From Choricystis sp. odSpoLacu1 (Eukaryota; Chlorophyta; Trebouxiophyceae), in contig OY253663.1 in assembly GCA_958009055.1 (NCBI GenBank), positions 1 through 64,000 of the forward strand: 64,000 nt of DNA, read 5' to 3'. A program made the position numbers and the translations under genes. Positions within the stretch are counted from its first letter, which is position 1, and every line of letters starts with the position of its first letter. The notes under the pieces are model-generated. The model did no database searches. It was not told the DNA's origin and saw only the letters and a list, made by a program, of their open reading frames with translations. This document shows, one piece after another, positions 10,590 through 21,957 of the stretch.

Positions 10590-12813
10590 TCACTCATCCG
10601 CCACGCCCCCTTGCCGCACCCGCCGCCCACGCCCGCCCTCCAACGCGGCCCGCGCCACCGCCCGCAGTGCGGTGGCCAGCGGCGTGGGCGCGGCGGCGGC
10701 GCGGACAGCCGCCACCTTCGTGGACCACGGCACGCTGACGCCCGCCAGGCCGCCCGGCCCCGCGGTGCACCGCCCCGCCTCCGTGTCGCACACCGGCAGG
10801 TCGGACGGGCAGCAGTGCTCCTTGTCGTCGCAGCAGGTGGCGTCGGGCAGGGGGCAGCAGGCCCACGTGAAGCAGACGCCGAAGAAATCACGCGCGCAGC
10901 AACACGTCGCGCCCGCGGGGCAGGTCGTCGCATCGTCGCACGCGGGGCCGGGGGGGGCGGGGGGAGGGGAGGGGCCAGGGGGGGTGGGGCCAGGAGGGGA
11001 CGGCCCCGGCTGCGGCGGCGTCGGCCCCGGCGGCGACGGCGACGGCGGTGACGGCCCCGGCGGCGGGTTGGGCGAGTGTTTAATCGGATACGACGCCTGC
11101 ATCGCGATGCCGCACTGGCCGGAGGACGAGTTGTCCAGGTTGCGGGCCAGCTTGATGTAGCCACGGTCGCCCCACTGTGGAAGGAAAAAGGGGGTGAGTG
11201 TCAAGTGTTTTGTTTGTTTGTTTCCCTCATACCTTCCACCACCACCACCACACATCCCACCACCAACTCACCGCTGGCCCCCACGAGTTCTTCACAATCC
11301 AGTAATCTTGCCCCGCCTCCGAGCCGTAGCCCACCGCCAGCACGCCGTGGTCCAGGGCTTCCCCGCACGCCGCGTCAAACACGCCCCCGACGTAGAGTTG
11401 GAACGGCCGCTGGTCGGCTTCAATGGCCACAGACACAGGCTGCCTGGACACAGCAGCCGCCAGCGCGGCTTCATCCCCCGGTGGCACGTCTTCGTGGCCG
11501 TCAATGGACACCACGTGCCTAGCCTCCTTGTCGATCTTGCACTTGTGTTCCTCCGCCTTGTACGCGTAGTCAGCCTCCGTGTCGATGCCGCCGTTGGCCA
11601 GGATGAAGTCAAACGCAAAGTCCATCAGTCCCCCGGAGCAGCCGTGGTCGTGGGCGGTGTCGCAGTCGACGAGTTCTTGTTCGGACAAGGAGACAAGTTT
11701 GCCCGTCACAATGGCGTTGATTCCCTCCACCGCGCCCGTGGTGGAAAACGCCCAGCACGAGCCACACTGCGCCTGGTTTTTGACGGGGGTGACGGCGGCA
11801 TGGGCGCGCCAGTCGATGGACTCGGGCAGGGGGCCGGAGGGAAGGGCGCCGCCGTAGATGCGTTTCGTTTTCGCAGGCAGCTTGGCCAGGCCCAGCCGGG
11901 TGGCGCGGTACTCGTCGTGCGTCAGGTCGGCCATCGAGTTCATGCCGAGCTAGGATGGGAGGGGAGGGAGGGGTGGCGGTGGTGAGGAGGGGAAGGCTTG
12001 ATTTTTTCCTTTCTGCCTTTTCTCTCACCTCCCACCCCAACACACACTCACCCAGTGCGTCGTCGACTGCGCGTTGTAGGTGTGCACATAGTCCAGGTTG
12101 TCCAGCCACGCGGCAAAGCGGCGCTCGGCGTACTGTGGTGGGAGGGAAAGGTGTGTGTCGTCGGCGGAGCGGGTGGCGCGAGGGGAAGAGCTCATCTCCG
12201 CCCCCCCCTCCCTCCACCCCTCCCCTTCCTCTCCCTGCCCACGCCCGCGTCCACACACGGCACACCAGTCATCGCAGCTCAGACTGCACCACAGCGCGCG
12301 GCACGCGTGGCACGCGCGCCGCGCCTGCGCGCGTGCGCCCCGCTGGCGCGTGTGGCAGCAATGCGCCGGGGCGCCAGCCCCGGCGCCCTCTTGCCTCCAA
12401 CCCCCACTCTCTCTCACCTCGAGGTCGTTGTAGACTTTGCCGAACGCGGCGGCCCACGCGTCAAACGCGGCACGCGGGTCGGCCTGGGGAGAGGGAGGGA
12501 ACGGGGGACAACGTGGGTGGGAAACAAGGCATTGGGATGGGTGGGGGCAAGCGTCGGTGCGTCTCCGACCCTGCACAATCGCTGCCCCCACCCCCACCGC
12601 ACGCTTTCGACACACGAGGAGCAGGCGTGTACGCGGGTAACCAGGTTCCCCGCGTCCTCCCTCCACTCTCACCTTGGCCACCAACACGGCAGCGCGGTGC
12701 GCGTCGCGCGGCGCGCCGCGCGCGAGCGCGGTCCAGTCGACCGGCGGTTGCGACGCGGCCGACGCGGTGGCCGCGGCCAGCAGCAGCAGCAGGGCAGGGA
12801 TGGGGGACCGCAT
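10590..12813 (-). CDS. Papain-family cysteine protease with C-terminal granulin domain (RD21-like)
   Basis: Five exons (12813-12673, 12483-12418, 12132-12052, 11949-11272, 11174-10590), all phase 0, give 516 residues. An N-terminal signal peptide ([19 protein letters not shown]) is followed by an I29 inhibitor prodomain ([16 protein letters not shown] ... [14 protein letters not shown]). The mature C1A enzyme has QCGSCWAFS with the catalytic Cys, [11 protein letters not shown] with the His, and KNSWG with the Asn; [10 protein letters not shown] is also conserved. A Pro-rich hinge leads to a Cys-rich granulin domain ([15 protein letters not shown] ... [10 protein letters not shown] ... HCCP). 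The domain order matches plant RD21 lysosomal/vacuolar proteases. The C-terminal 60 residues are Ala/Arg-rich. Confidence 0.95.
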
Positions 12814-13051
12814 CCGGAACGAAAAGAGAGGGCTCGGACAAAAACAGAAAAGAGAGAGTGAAAGGCAAAAACCAAAACGTGAAAAACCAAATCGACACAC
12901 TCTCGCTTTCTCTGCGTCCCCCAGCGCGCGGCGAGGTGTGTGGGCACACACATACTCTTGCTCTTTCTCTGTTCCTGGTCACGCCCCCTCCCACGCGGCG
13001 CGGGCTCCCACATTGTCGCCCAGCCGCGCGGGCGCCCGCGCTTCGATTTGC

Positions 13052-14273
13052 ATGGGTGCGTGTTTGTGTTGTTTTCCCTCCCCAAAACGCGCCACGCGCG
13101 GAGGGCGGGGTGTGTGCATGTGCTTGTGTGTGCGTAGGAGCGGCAGCAACCCAAAACAACGCGGTCACTCTCACCCACCCCACACCCCCAGCCGACCCAC
13201 CCGCCTCCTGGCGCTGCCGCTGTGGCTTCACCTCGGCGTCCGCCATCACGTTCAGGCGCCACCTGAGCCGTCTGCAAGCCGCTGAGCCTGGATCTCACGC
13301 GGTGACCGCTGCCCCGCCCCCGCGCTCGCCCCAACAGCGCGCGCCGCCGCCGCCGCTGCCGCCCCCGCTGCGGGAGCGGTTGCTGCAGCAGCTGGCGCTG
13401 GAGCCGCCCACATCGCACGCGCTGGATGCGGAGGAAGGTGGGCGCGGTGGCGTCGTCAAGCGGGAGGCCATGGCGGCGGCGGGACGGCCGCGGGCGCTGT
13501 CTACCGCCGTTGTCACCCCTGACGACATTGAACACCTGCTCGCCTGGACCCACCCGTCCGCCTCCGCCAAAGCGTTGGCGGGCTGCCTGTACGGCCTGGT
13601 GTGCGTGCGTGCCGCCCTGTACGGGTCCCACTTTGTGCAGCCTGTGACGTTGGTGGCCGCGGTGGCGGGCGGCGCGCTGGCCGCCGCGGCTGCAGCACCC
13701 TACGCCGCGGCCGCACGGGACGCGGCACTGAACGCGCTGCACGCGAGAGGGCTGGCCATTGGTGGTGCCAGCCGGCGGCGTGGGCGCCAACAACGCACCA
13801 CCACCCCTCGCGCACTCTCGGACGAAACCGTCGAGCGCCGCGTCACAGCCGCCCTCTCCGCCCTGCACGCCGCCACCACCCCCACCCTGGCCGCCATCGC
13901 CGTCGTCGCCACCCGCCGCATCACAGGAGCCAGGGGCGGCGTGGCCGGCCAGTTCTGGCTGGCGGTCGCCCTGTATTGTCTGGCCGCTGCCGCCGAAGCG
14001 CGGCTCGTGTCCAACGCGGCTCTCGCGGGCGTCGCCCTGGTCGCGTCCTTCGCTGTCGCTCCCGCCACCGCCGCTTTAGCTGGAGGCGCAGACGCGGTCG
14101 CCCTGGAAGCGGTGGCCGCGGTGCGCGCCCTGGTGGCGGCGGACGCGCGGTCGGCGGCGTTGGCCGCCGGCACCGCAGGCGCGACGCTCGCTTGCGTGCG
14201 CGTGGCGTGGCTGCCGCGCGCCGCGCTGGCAGCGGTGGTGGCGGGCGGCGTGCTGGCGCGCGGGCGGGCGTGA
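13052..14273 (+). CDS. Reticulon-like membrane protein (putative)
   Basis: The main exon 13192-14273 encodes two hydrophobic regions. The first begins DDIEHLLAWTHPSASAKALA and is followed by long Ala/Val/Leu hairpins, resembling the reticulon homology domain, which shapes ER tubules. The second hydrophobic half has about four more segments. No ATG precedes the conserved part in that exon until 13470. A short upstream exon 13052-13109 (donor gtgtgt) joins in frame to give 379 residues beginning MGACLCCFPSPKR. This could be an acylated N-terminus, but the exon is inference. A CxC...H segment (CRCGFTSASAITFRRHLSR) looks like a lone zinc-finger fragment. The start is uncertain, and the family call rests on the hydrophobic hairpin pattern. 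Confidence 0.5.
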
Positions 14274-14684
14274 TGCTTTGTTTTTTCCAGTAGAAGAGGG
14301 TGGGTGGGTGTCGTGCGTACGTTTTTTTGTTTCACACGGGCGTTTTTTTCACGAGGCGACACGCCAATGAAAAAAAGAATGATGTTTGTTCGAATCAACT
14401 GGGTTCCCCCCCCCCCAAAGGACGAACCTCTCTCTCTCTCTCTCTCTGAATAAAGGAACAACTTTACTCACTCAGGCAGCCTGACCGCGTCATCATCCGC
14501 AGACTCAAACACGGCGGCGTCCAGTTTGAGGGGGCGGTCACCATCTTCGTCGCTCTTGGCGCCCGCGCGGCCGCCACCCGCCACCACGCGCGCCATCACC
14601 ATGGGCGCCGCCCCCTCCTCAAACGGCGCGACGACGGGCGTGCCGGCTGACGCGTCAGCGGCGGTCGCGGTCGCGGCCTCGCCG
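14274..14684. other. Convergent 3' region, possible continuation of the GH5 tail
   Basis: This lies between the reticulon-like gene and the GH5 stop at 14685. On the minus strand a coding-looking sequence in another frame continues from about 14695 to a stop at 14468 (TAADGEAATATAADASAG ... KSDEDGDRPLKLDAAVFES). A one-base indel near 14695 would extend the GH5 tail to 14468. There is also a (CT)n run near 14427-14448. Confidence 0.5.
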
Positions 14685-17600
14685 TCAGCGGCGGTCTGCC
14701 GCGCCCGTCGAGTCGGCCTCCGCGTCGGCGTCGGCCGCCACTGACGCGGGTGCTGCCTCCACGTCCGCGAGCGCCGCGTCCACATCCGCGGGCGCAGCCT
14801 CCTGCGGGACGGCGGGAGCCGCCGCCTCAGCCTCGGCAGCGGCCGCCTGCGCCACTGTCTCGTCGGCCGACGCGAGTGCGTCCTCGATCACCGCCTCTTC
14901 CTCCGCCTGCATCAGAGCATCTTCAATAGCCGCATCCTGCGCCACCTCATCGGCCGCGATGTCGCTCACCTCGGCCAGCGTCTGGGCGCCGTCAGCAGCC
15001 GCCTGCGCTTGGTCGGCCGTTTCCAGCGCTTCCTCGATGGCCGCCTCGTTTTCAGCCTGCACAAGAGCTTCCTGGATGGCCGCGTCTTGTGCGGCCTGCG
15101 TCTGGGCGGCGTCGGCGGCCGCCTCGTCGCTGGCGTCGGCCAATTTGACCACCTCCTCCGCTGCAGCGAGCGTCTGCGCGCCGTCGGCCGCAGCCTGCGT
15201 CTCATCAGCCGCCTGCAACGCCACCTCGATGGCCGCCTCTTCATCAGCCTGCATCAAAGCGTCTTCAATGGCCGCGTCCTGGGCGGTCGCCTCATCGCTT
15301 TCATCAACCATAGCAGCCACCTCTGCAGCCGCGGCCAACGTCTGCGCACCATCAGTAGCTGCTTGTCTTTGGCCAGCGGTTTCAAACGCCTCCTCAATCG
15401 CCGCCTCTTCCTCGGCGTCGGCGAGCGCTTGTTCGACCGTTTTGTCATCCGCGGCTTCCGCCTCCATGGCGGCCACCACGACGGCGGCAGCCGCATCGTT
15501 GGTGACGGTTTCAGTGACGGCAGCAGCGCGCGCGTCGTTGATGTACATCTCGGCCTGGACGCTGTCTTGCACCGCGTCCAAAACCGCGGCCGCCGCAGCG
15601 GACGCGTCGACGTCCGCTGCAACAACCGCCTCCACCGCGTCGACGACGGCGTCGGCGCCGCCGTCGGCCGCAGCCATAGCAAACAAGGCGGCGGAGCCGT
15701 CGTCGGCAGGCGCGGCGGGGGGCGTGGCAGGGGCCGGCACCGCCAGCGCAGCAGCAGCAGCGTCGGCTGCAGCCACCGCCACTGCCTCACTCTCCACACC
15801 GTCCGCCGCCAGCAGCATGGCCGCCATCTGGACAGCTTGTTGAGAGCGCACAGCGGCCTCCACGTCGTCCCCCGCGGCCACGGCTTCCAGGGCGGCGGCT
15901 TCCGCGGCAGTGTGCAGCGCGGCCGCTGCGGCCGGGGGGCCGCGCTCCTTGGCGAGGGCCAGCGCCACGTCAGCCACCGCGTCCGCCAGGGCGGGGTCGG
16001 TGGCGGCGGCATCAGCCAGAGCCAGAGAGGTGGTGGTGTCGGCGGTGGTCATGACGAGAGGGGGGGAGGGGGAGGGGGAGGGGGAGGCGACGCGGGCCGG
16101 CGCCGGCGCGGCAACAGCAGCGGCGGCGGCAGCCGCCTTCTCCTGCTCCGCCGCCTCCTTATTGCCGTACACAGCCCGCCTGCTCACCGCAGGCTTGTGA
16201 GGCGTGGCGGCCGCCCCCACCCCGCCAAACGAGGCGGACGTGGTTGTCGGGGGCGCGGCGTCACCCCCCCTGCGCCCCAGCGGCCGCTCCACGGGGCGCG
16301 TCACTGCAGCCGCCGCCGCGGTGCGCCGTTCAGACGCCAGGCGGTCGGCCACCGCCCGGATGAGGGGGCGGAAGGCGTCCCGCATCTGGTGCTTCTTGAC
16401 GGTGCGCGCGGGGTGGGCGAGTGCGCCAAACTCTTCGGCCACCTCAAAGTAGGCCCAGCCCAGGCCGCCCGCGTAGCTGCAGTGAAAAGAAACGGGAAGG
16501 TGGGAGAAGGAGGAAGGGAAGCGTGTGTGAGTGTGTGTGGTGTGTGGTGTGCGGTCTCTCCCTCCCACGCCCACCACGACACAAACCCTCCTCTCCACCC
16601 CGCACAGCCTCCACAGCCTCCTCCTCACCACTCACCCATCCTCAAACAACCGGTGCCACGCGTCCGCCGTCAGCGAACCCTCGCCCGCGCCACCCAACGC
16701 GTTCCAAAACTCGCCGATCAGCAGCGGTTTGTCCAGCTGCCAGTAGCTCTTGGCCTGTGCAAACGGCATGATGTGGGTGTTGTACTCGTCGGCGGCGTCG
16801 GACCACACGGGGTAGGTGTGCGCCTGGTAGAAGTCGAGGGTGCCGTCGGCGTCACCGCCCGCGGACACGAGCGCGTCGTCCGAGTACAGGTTGCAGGCGG
16901 GGTGGCGCCAGGGCTCCACTTTGAGGTTGGGGCGGTTGGACACGTAGTTCATGGAGTGGGCGGCAGCGGTGACGAGGGAGCCTGGGGGTGGGGGTCGGGG
17001 GAGGGTGTGAAGGAGGACGCGGACGCACGACCTCCTTCCCTTTCTCCCTCTCACACCCTCTCCTCTCTCCTTCTCACCTGGCGCCGCCCTGTGGATAGCG
17101 CCGGCAATGCGGTTGTGGAAACGGGCCAGTTTGTCGGCCGTGGTGCCCACCGTGGTCAGGTTGTGGTTGCGAACTTGGTCCACCAAAAACGGCCAGTCCG
17201 AGTTGAACTGGGCGAACACGTCGCGGTAGAGCGGCTCGTTGAGGCCCGCGGTTTTGCCGCCCTCGGTTTTGAGAAAGTGGGGGCCGTTGTACCGTGCTTT
17301 TGAGGCGTCACCCTCGACGGGGCCAATGTAACCACCCGTTGATGGATCCATCAAAAAGGAAATGTTCTGATAATCGACCGCCCGTTTGGGCTGCGCGTCA
17401 TAAACCGGAGGGTTTTCGTACACATACTCGCCGTCCGCAAGGTCGTACATGTAGTTTTTGTAGAACTCAAGGTCGGTGGCCGCGCCCTCGGGCTCGTTCA
17501 TGGTTTCCCACGCCCAGACCGCGTCGAGGACGGACGCTCCCGGTCGCGCGCCTTTCAGCGTGCTGCCTCCCAGGTCTTGCAGAATAGGGATCAGCGCTTT

Positions 17601-18524
17601 CTGGATGTAGGCGTCCAGGGCGGTCTCGTCCTCAATGATGCGCAGGGCGCGATCGCGGTTGGCTTGTGAGTTGGTGGCGCGGACGGCCAGAATATCGTGA
17701 GACCATAAAGACAGCACGACTGCCAGGCCGCGATCATACGCCGCCTGCAAAAACCATTTGAGGTCGTTGACGGTGTCTAGGGAGACGCCGGAGACCAGGC
17801 CGCTAGGCCCAAACTCGGGGTTGGTGGAGCCGTCGATGTGGAGCCAGAAGTGGACCGCGTTGGCGCCGGCGTCGGCCATGTCGTCCAGGGCGTCGTGCAG
17901 CATGGCGCGCAACTGGTCGGCCGTGTGGTTGAGCGGGGCGCGGGCGAAAGGCAGGAAGCGCACGTTGCCCATGTTGTAACCGAGCAGGAAACGGGGGTCC
18001 GGGGCGGCGGGGCCGCGAGGGGCGGTCAGCTTGGTGGCGTCATCGAGACGCTGCGCGGTGGCCAGGGAGGCGGCCAGCGCCAGCGCCAGCAGGATAGCGG
18101 AGGGGCGCTGAGGGTGGGAAGGAGAAAACGTCGACGTTTGCGCGCGCGCGTTTTTTGGGGGGACATGGGGGGCTCTGACCGCCCTGCTGCGCCCGTCGCT
18201 CACGCCTATCAAGCCGCGCCACCACCCTCGTCATCCGCTCGTGCTTCTGCTCGTCCGAACGAGGCAGGCAGCAGGCAGGGAGCCGCGTGGAAAGCGGGGG
18301 ACGGCCGGGCAAACGCGCGGCGCGCGCGCGTGATGTTTTTTTCATTTGGCGATTGCTGCGCCCCCACCACCCACACCCGCCACAACGGGACCACCAGGCG
18401 GTACCCGTACGCCACCCACATCCACTCGGGCGGCAGGTACGTGTTTACCGGGGCTTGCACGCCGCCAACCACCGCTCTCTCGCTCCTGAGCTCTGACCAC
18501 GCGGCCCTTCCGCCTCACCTTCAT
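14685..18524 (-). CDS. Secreted clan-A glycoside hydrolase (GH5-type) with long Ala/Glu repeat tail
   Basis: Exons 18524-18519, 18107-17078, 16981-16636 and 16476-14685 join to 1057 residues. The first exon is only ATG AAG. Joined to exon 2 it makes a signal peptide starting MKRPSAILLALALAASLA. The catalytic domain (about residues 25-520) has WETMNEPEG with the acid/base Glu, LLIGEFWNALGG with the nucleophile Glu, and GLGWAYFEVA. These are typical of GH5 mannanase/cellulase-type retaining glycosidases. From about residue 560 the protein is a low-complexity tail with 55-60-residue repeats (AQDAAIEDALMQA, ADGAQTLAAAEEV). The stop at 14685 may be premature: an indel would carry the frame to 14468. 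The substrate is not deducible. Confidence 0.8.
14880..15440 (-). repeat. In-gene tandem repeat, GH5 tail
   Basis: Three to four imperfect copies of a roughly 55-60-codon unit lie in the tail of the GH5-type gene. Each copy contains AQDAAIxxALxQAxxEAAIExAL, then ADxxQAAADGAQTLA and an acidic SDEA linker. The units look helix-forming and acidic. They are degenerate at protein and DNA level, so they are not a recent expansion. Confidence 0.7.
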
Positions 18525-18737
18525 GCTTCCGACGCGCGCTGTGTGCCCCCTGCGTCGAGGCAACGAGACGCTTCTTTACCAGCGTGAGGTGTGGGTGAGA
18601 GGGCGGCGAGAGGGGCGCGCGCTTTCTTTTACCAGAGGCAAGAGCTAAGTTGGGAAGACTCTGCCCCGTTTTCGCTCGCATGCTCTCACCCCTCTCACAC
18701 TGAAAAAAAACGCGTCGCGTGGTTTTGTTCCACAACC

Positions 18738-20351
18738 ATGGCGTCACCGTCTCCGCCCCCCAGCCTGAGGTCTCGCCTAACCACCACCGCCGCCACGGCG
18801 CTGGCCGGCGCGCGCGCGCGGTGCACGCTGGCTGAAGTGTCGGGCGCGGCGGGCGACATCGGCACGTTCCTGCCGCTGACGCTGGGCCTGGTGGCGGGCG
18901 TGGGGCTGGACTTTGGGACGACGCTGCTGTTTACAGGCGAGTGAGAGGGAGGGAGGGAGAGAGAGGTGATGGGTCGGCCGGCGAACAAAAAACTAGGGCT
19001 CGACGCGGAGAAAAAAAACACCGACCCTCTCCCTCCAGGCCTCTACAACATTGTGCTCGGCCTCTGGCTCGACATCCCAGTCCCCGTGCAACCCATGAAG
19101 ACGATTGCCGCCATAGGGGCGACAGGGGCTGTGTCACTCTCCGCCGTGTTGGCCGCGGGCCTCTTCGTCGGCGCGTGCGTTGTGATTCTCGGGGTGACAC
19201 GCGCGGTCGACGTCGCACACGCCATCATCCCGCGCTCCATCGTGCGCGGCCTGCAGCTTGGCGTCGGCCTCAAACTCGCAGCCAGTGGCGTCGCCAAAGC
19301 GTTGCTGGTGCCCAAAGCGAGACGCACGCTGACGCTGAAACCTGCGACCGGCGCCGACTCGTGGCCGGTGGGTGCCGCGACTCTCCTCTTCCTCGTGGCC
19401 GCCTCCACCGCCCGCCCGCGCGACGATCCCGCGGACGCGGCTGCGGCTGATGCAGTGGTGCCGCTGCTGCCGACCCGGGTGCTGGCGTGGAGGCGGCGGA
19501 GGAAGGAGGGAGGCAGCGGTGCGTCTGGTTCGTCGTCACCAGCGTCCGAGCCACCCCAAACCACCACCGATGACGCGTCCCCCCTCCCTCTGCCCACCGA
19601 CACCCCATCCTGCTGCTCCCCTCCATCCCGCCGCCCGCCCGCCGCCCTGCTGGTGGCAGTCGTGGGCGTCATCGTGGCCGCCGCGCGCGCCCCCGCGCCC
19701 GCGCGCGCCGCCCTGCGCCTCGGCCCCTCCCCCATCACCGCCTCCGCCCCCTCCAGACAGGACTGGATCCTCGGCATCACCAAAGCAGGTGGCGCCGCCC
19801 AGCTGCCGTTGACGACGCTGAACTCGGTGGTGGCAGTCACAGCACTGGCAGACACACTGTATCCGAGTCGCGCCACCGCCCACCGCTGGCGCCCAGGCCA
19901 CATCGCCATGGCCGTCGGACTGATGAACCTCACCGGCTGCTGGTTTGGGGCCATGCCCAGCTGCAGCGGCAGTGGCGGCCTGGCCGCCCAACACAAGTTT
20001 GGAGGGCGCAGCGGCGGCGCGCCCGTGTTGCTGGGTGTGTTCAAATTGGTGATTTCCCTCTTCTTCGGCTCCTCCCTGTCCTCCATCCTGACCCACTTTC
20101 CAGACGCCATGCTGGGAGGCCTGCTGGCGTGCGCGGGCGCTGAACTCGCAGCCTCAGCACGCCACGAGGCGGGCCCCCGTGGCTTCACGTTTTGCGCGCT
20201 GACGGCGGCCGCCATTCTGGCGACGGATGACGCGGGGGCTGGGTTTTTGATTGCGTATGCTTGTTGGGTGGCCACTGTGGCGTGGGAAGCGGTGGAGGGG
20301 AGCGTGGTGACGTGGGTGGGGGCGTGGCGGAGGCGGAGGGGGGCGGTTTAG
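18738..20351 (+). CDS. MOT1: MOT1-family molybdate transporter
   Basis: Two exons, 18738-18936 and 19039-20351, give 503 residues. MOT1 proteins are high-affinity molybdate importers related to the SulP family. Family blocks seen are SGAAGDIGTFLPLTLGLVAG, FTGLYNIVLGLWLDIPVPVQ followed by PMKT, LPLTTLNSVVAVTALAD, and GLMNLTGCWFGAMPSCSGSG followed by GLAAQHKFGGRSGG. About ten hydrophobic segments are present. A poorly conserved, Ser/Thr/Pro-rich loop (about residues 215-290) interrupts the middle. The only splice that restores the conserved TGLYN is a GC-AG intron (donor gcgagt at 18937); the GT two codons further on gives the wrong frame. It shares a 213-base divergent promoter with the GH5 gene. 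Confidence 0.92.
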
Positions 20352-20380
20352 AGGGTTTTTTGTGTGTTTGACACACGAGC

Positions 20381-20438
20381 ACCGCCCCGACCACCGCCCA
20401 CCACCGCCCCGACCACCGCCCACCACCGCGCACCGCCC
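20381..20438. repeat. 22-bp tandem repeat
   Basis: A 22-base unit (accgccccgaccaccgccca plus cc) occurs about 2.6 times between the convergent 3' ends of MOT1 and MsrB. It is noncoding and lies about 30 bases after the MOT1 stop. Confidence 0.85.
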
Positions 20439-20525
20439 TGAGGCGTAGTGTAGAAAAAGAAACCTGTGTTTTTTTGACAAAAAAGGAAGGCAAGACCTCT
20501 CTCTTAAACATGCAGCGGCCAGCCG

Positions 20526-21310
20526 TCACTTCGGAGTGAACCGAATACTGATGCTGTTCACGCAATGGCGTTGGTCCTTCGGTTTGTCAAATCCCTCGCC
20601 CATGAACACGTGTCCCAGGTGCCCGCCGCAGCCGGAACAAACGATTTCTGTGCGCATACCGTCGTCATCCGTGTGGCGGTCGATCGAGCCGGGCACCTCG
20701 TCCCTGAGAGAGTGTGTGTGTGTTGAGTGGGAGTTGGCGTCAGCATCGCTCCACCAGACACACCACACACGCCACACAACAAACCCCCTTGCTCCACATG
20801 TCCACGCACCAAAACGCGGGCCAGCCGCAGCCCGAGTCAAACTTCATGTCGCTCGTGAACAGGAGCCGGCCGCACCCGGCACAGGTGTACTCGCCGTCAG
20901 CATAGTTTTTGTTGAGCGGGCCGGTGCCGGGGCGTTCGGTGCCTTTCTGGCGCAGGACGTAGTACTGAGGAGGGAGGGAGAGGGGAGGTTTGGGGAGGTT
21001 GGTCGAGGTCACCAACCGCGGCGCCCCCGCCCACACGCCCACACGCCTCTGCCCCCCCCCCCTCTCCCCCTCCCATCACGCCGCATTGTCACTCATATGA
21101 CGTCCCACCGTGCGACCCCCCATCCACACTCACCTCCTCCGCCGACAGCAGCTGCTTCCACACGTCCTCGGGCGTGCTCTTGTCCAGCTGCTGGTCGCTG
21201 GGGCCGGGGGGGGTCGCCATGGCGCGCAGGGAGGGGGTGCAAGGGGCGCGGGAGGGCGTGAGGCGGGAAGCGGCGGGGCGCAGGCGGGCGAGGAGGGCGC
21301 GGGCGTTCAT
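20526..21310 (-). CDS. msrB: Methionine-R-sulfoxide reductase B
   Basis: Exons 21310-21134, 20964-20810 and 20703-20526 join to 169 residues. MsrB reduces the R form of methionine sulfoxide. The sequence has [20 protein letters not shown], two zinc-binding CxxC pairs (CAGC, CSGC), [22 protein letters not shown] and [11 protein letters not shown] with the catalytic Cys. The first 45 residues are Arg/Ala/Ser-rich and look like a plastid or mitochondrial transit peptide. An upstream in-frame Met at 21337 is an alternative start. Its substrate repair role fits the oxidative load of a photosynthetic cell. Confidence 0.94.
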
Positions 21311-21443
21311 GGCTCGAGACGTCGGTCGTGGCTTCACTTTGTGTGTCGAAAAACTCGTCGTCTCACACAGCCCACACCCCTCCTTTCCTGTTTGTCCGCC
21401 CTCTCACAGCTGCACACCCACACACAAAACCCACACACAAAAC

Positions 21444-21815
21444 ATGAAACACCCCCGCAAAGACCGCCCCACCACTCTCTCCCTGGACGACGCCCCCCGC
21501 CTCGTCCCCCACGCCGGCCTCCCCGGCACCGACGGCACGTCCCGCTTTTGCTACGGCTTTGTCACGGAAGCGGGCGCCGTCGCCGCCTGGGCCCGCCACC
21601 ACCGCAAGGGCGGGGGTGGGGAAGGCAGCGTTTCGGGGGCTGCGGTGGCCGCGCCGGCCGAGGCGAGCGCTCGCGCGGGCGGCGCGCCCGGCGCGCTGCC
21701 CAACCTGGCCGCGCCGGCGGGGGCGCCCGCCACGGGGGGGGCGCCCACCGCCACGGCGACGGTCTGGGATGCTGCCACGGGAGATTATGTGGGGGCGGGG
21801 GCGGGGGTGCCCTGA
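21444..21815 (+). CDS. Hypothetical small protein
   Basis: A 123-residue open frame starts MKHPRKDRPTTLSLDDAPRL and ends in an Ala/Gly/Pro-rich, low-complexity half. The first 55 residues have ordinary composition (GTDGTSRFCYGFVTEAGAVA). I recognise no domain, signal peptide or membrane segment. It sits 134 bases downstream of the divergent MsrB start and 142 bases before DNAAF1. A short real gene is plausible because of strong G/C third positions and the clean start context. Confidence 0.5.
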   Translation: MKHPRKDRPTTLSLDDAPRLVPHAGLPGTDGTSRFCYGFVTEAGAVAAWARHHRKGGGGEGSVSGAAVAAPAEASARAGGAPGALPNLAAPAGAPATGGAPTATATVWDAATGDYVGAGAGVP

Positions 21816-21957
21816 AATTTCGGGCGAGGAGGGGGGGGGGGGTGAGAGAGAGCGCCCGGGCAGCATGTTTTTTCCGACGAGAGACCGTCCCTCTTCCCTT
21901 TTTGCTTTTTCCCTGTGCAAACACACACATCACACACCCTCCCTGTCCCCAAACACA

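Noticed and set aside
11955..13191. Long plus-strand open frame antisense to the papain-like protease continuing into the reticulon-like gene
   Set aside because: It is antisense to well-conserved protease exons and introns and is Arg/Pro-rich with no domain.
14685..15843. Plus-strand Ala/Ser-rich open frame opposite the GH5 tail
   Set aside because: It is the shadow of the minus-strand Ala/Glu repeats. The minus frame continues a recognisable enzyme, while the plus frame has no start context or domain.
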